This document shows, piece after piece, positions 62,369-64,000 of a DNA stretch of 64,000 nt. Below the pieces are notes generated by a model. It made no database searches. It saw only the letters and a program-made list of their open reading frames with translations, and was not told the origin of the DNA. The stretch is from CAYJPA01 sp964371945 (GTDB taxonomy: Bacteria; Chloroflexota; Chloroflexia; Thermomicrobiales; UBA6265), in NCBI GenBank assembly GCA_964371945.1, contig CAYJPA010000004.1, positions 32,107 through 96,106 of the forward strand, given 5' to 3'. Position 1 is the stretch's first letter. The number at the start of each line of letters is the position of its first letter. A program made the translations under genes and the position numbers.

Positions 62369-63101
62369 CGGGTCGTTGCCGGCGATCGTTGAAGCCGATG
62401 ACGACGGCATGTATGTCGTGAAATTCCGCGGCGCCGGTCAGGGACCGAAGGCGCTCATCGCGGAACTGGTGGCCGGAGAGATCGGACGCGCGCTCGGGCT
62501 TCCTGTACCGGAGATTGCCTTTGTTCGCCTGGACCCGCTCCTTGCCAATGCCGAACCCGATCAGGAGATCCAAGACTTGTTGAAAGCGAGCACCGGGCTC
62601 AATGTCGGGCTCGATTTTCTCCCGGGCGCGCTCGCGTTCTTGCCAAAAGCCGCGCAGGTGATCGATCCGGCGGTCGCCGCGCTCGTCGTTTGGTTCGATG
62701 CCTTCGTGCTGAACGTGGACCGAACCCCGCGCAACCCCAACATCGTGCTCTGGCATCGCAAGCCCTGGCTGATCGATCACGGCGCCGCGCTCTACATCCA
62801 TCACACATGGACCGATGCGGAGGCGAGAAGCCGAACCCCGTTTGCTCGAATCTCCGAGCACATCCTGTTGCCGTATGCCGATTCGATCCGGGAAGCCGAT
62901 GCGATCGCCCGCGAGAAGATCACTCGCGAATTGATCGAGTCGATCGTTGCTTTAGTGCCGGAGTCCTGGCTCGATACGGGTCCCGCGATCGACCGTCCCG
63001 CCGGTACTCGGCAGGACTACATCGATCTGCTCGTGCGCCGGCTGGAAGCGTCCGCGATCTTCAGCGAGGAGGCGGAGCGTGCCAGAACGCGTCGCCTTTG
63101 A
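62361..63101 (+). pseudogene. 3' part of a HipA-like kinase gene (separated from its start by the IS)
   Basis: About 246 codons of a HipA-family kinase-like protein (HipA_2 type): REGGSLPAIVEADDDG, VVKFRGAGQGPKALIAELVA with an ATP-site Lys, AALVVWFDAFVLNVDRTPRN with the catalytic-loop Asp-x2-x-Asn-like NVDRTPRNPN, and WLIDHGAALYIHH (metal-binding Asp). The N-terminal ~23 residues lie before the IS at 60920-60988. The fused original gene would encode about 269 residues. A TTG at 62355 inside the IS end could restart translation of a truncated protein. Followed by the usual DUF3037 partner, overlapping by 23 bases. Confidence 0.85.
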
Positions 63102-63531
63102 GCATGCGCTCATTCGTGTCGTTCCCCGGGTCGAACGCGGTGAGTGCCTCAACGCTGGAGTGATGGTCATCTGCCGTCCGCGCCGGTTTTTGAAGGCTCG
63201 GATTCTTCTGGATCGTGCTCGATTGCTGGCGGTCGCGCCGTTTCTCGACGACGAAGCCGTGAGTGCGATAAACCGCCAGCTCGATTTCATCGTGTCGATT
63301 TGTGAAGGCGACGTGGCAGCGGGTCCGATCGCGGAGCTCATTCAAAGCGAGCGCTGGCACTGGCTCACCGCTCCGGCCAGCACCGTCGTGCAACCCGGTC
63401 CGGTGCACACGGGTCTCTGTGAGAATCCTGAACGTTGCCTGGACCACCTCTTTGCGACTTTGGTAACTGTTGAACCCCGATCTGAAGATCAGCAGCCGGC
63501 GGAAACCGCGGTGTTCAAATCACTCCAGTAG
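63079..63531 (+). CDS. DUF3037-domain protein
   Basis: A 150-residue protein of the DUF3037 family: FEHALIRVVPRVERGECLNA, GVMVICRPRRFLKARI and AELIQSERWHWLTAPAST. DUF3037 genes typically sit directly behind a HipA-like kinase gene, as here (23-base overlap, GTG start at 63079). Function unknown. Because the kinase gene is cut by the IS upstream, its expression may have been altered. Its 3' end overlaps the convergent spherulin-like gene by 43 bases. Confidence 0.8.
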   Translation: MPERVAFEHALIRVVPRVERGECLNAGVMVICRPRRFLKARILLDRARLLAVAPFLDDEAVSAINRQLDFIVSICEGDVAAGPIAELIQSERWHWLTAPASTVVQPGPVHTGLCENPERCLDHLFATLVTVEPRSEDQQPAETAVFKSLQ

Positions 63532-64000
63532 CTGGGCAACGAGTTGTACGCGCTGCCGTTCGAAATGTGATCGTCGGTGATCCAGACATAACCGATGTTG
63601 CTATCACGGCTCTTCACCATAAAATCGTCGACTTGATCCTCGGCTACACCGTAGATCAGTTGCTCGAATCGGTTGGCTGGATAGTCATCGATCCAGGCCG
63701 GAAGCGAGTAGGTCGAATAGACGTTCACGTTGTCTTCGAACACGATGGCGATATCCGCAATCGCCATGAATCCAGGATCGGTCATGTATCCGAAGTTGAG
63801 AATCGTGATCCCGCCCATGGCGTGCGCATAGTCCGTCAGCACTTTGTAGTGCGGGATCGACGAAGCGTGCGTATCGGCCTCGTCCAGGAAGAAGCTGGTC
63901 ACCCCATACCATTCCCGATAGCGGTCCATTTCTTCTATCACCGCGGACGTGTCGCGCGCGCCGTAATCGGTCTGGCTGTACCCGACGATCCACATGCCGT
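63489..64000 (-). CDS. Spherulation-specific family 4 protein, C-terminal part
   Basis: Open at the right edge. The visible ~170 residues are the C-terminal part of a Spherulin4-family protein, a TIM-barrel-like domain resembling polysaccharide-active enzymes: MWIVGYSQTDYGARDTSAVI, YGVTSFFLDEADTHAS (acidic residues in the putative active site), ITILNFGYMTDPGFM, and IVFEDNVNVY. Such proteins are usually secreted and may act on extracellular polysaccharide. The start and any signal peptide lie outside the window. Confidence 0.8.
   Translation of the reverse strand, partial: GMWIVGYSQTDYGARDTSAVIEEMDRYREWYGVTSFFLDEADTHASSIPHYKVLTDYAHAMGGITILNFGYMTDPGFMAIADIAIVFEDNVNVYSTYSLPAWIDDYPANRFEQLIYGVAEDQVDDFMVKSRDSNIGYVWITDDHISNGSAYNSLPSYWSDLNTAVSAGC

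Noticed and set aside
1..64000. CRISPR array, tRNA or rRNA genes
   Set aside because: No regularly spaced repeats and no cloverleaf-like or rRNA sequence was recognised by eye; a dedicated scan (tRNAscan-SE, Infernal) would be decisive.

Overview
The window looks like a high-GC (about 60-65% in the core genes) chromosome segment of a Chloroflexota bacterium, most likely related to Thermomicrobia. The taxonomy is inferred, not proven: it rests on the mix of F420-type luciferase-like oxidoreductases, a DUF5679 zinc ribbon, a sunset-domain protein, a coxBACD-ctaG caa3 oxidase locus and many palindromic intergenic repeats. No rRNA, tRNA or CRISPR array was recognised. Most genes are ordinary metabolic and house-keeping functions.

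Layout. 1-9.9 kb: end of a molybdenum hydroxylase, two luciferase-like oxidoreductases, an unrecognised overlapping gene pair, a RedY-like/LLM/SnoaL operon, a double GNAT, an HpaI aldolase, a 2-hydroxyacid dehydrogenase and a secreted calcium-repeat protein. 10-29 kb: DUF2231-Rieske protein, S9 peptidase, uracil-DNA glycosylase, Nramp/UspA operon, YhaM-like nuclease, a frameshifted DUF1989 gene, DUF2207 membrane protein, CorC-like protein, MFS exporter, a pterin dehydratase/phosphoesterase/methyltransferase operon, PrsW, PhoD and SIMPL proteins. 35-45 kb: aminotransferase, NAD(P)HX epimerase, a polyol dehydrogenase divergent from an IclR regulator, an oligopeptide-type ABC importer lacking its ATPases, and thioredoxin/Rdx/Maf genes. 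45.6-55.4 kb: argS, then a caa3-type cytochrome oxidase operon whose subunit III gene is broken. 55.4-57.8 kb: a decayed GMC oxidoreductase and a proline racemase-family gene.

Two visibly AT-richer blocks interrupt this background. The first (about 30.37-34.67 kb) is a tightly coupled three-gene operon: a DGQHR-domain (DndB/DpdB-like) protein, a 463-residue protein of unknown function, and a D12-class DNA adenine methyltransferase. It sits between an intact class V aminotransferase gene and a displaced copy of the 3' end of that same gene family, with a perfect 42-bp direct repeat. This is the best candidate for an undescribed DNA-modification or defence module. The second (about 57.9-60.7 kb) is a restriction-modification cassette: Vsr nickase, a putative SacI-like endonuclease and a C5-cytosine methyltransferase.

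Immediately to the right, an IS256-family element with 8-bp target duplications has split a HipA-like kinase gene. Removing the element and one duplication restores the reading frame exactly. The unusual number of broken genes (DUF1989, coxC, GMC oxidoreductase, the start of a permease, the HipA-like kinase) suggests either ongoing gene decay or some indel errors in the assembly. The IS insertion and the coxC and GMC deletions are too large to be simple base-call errors.
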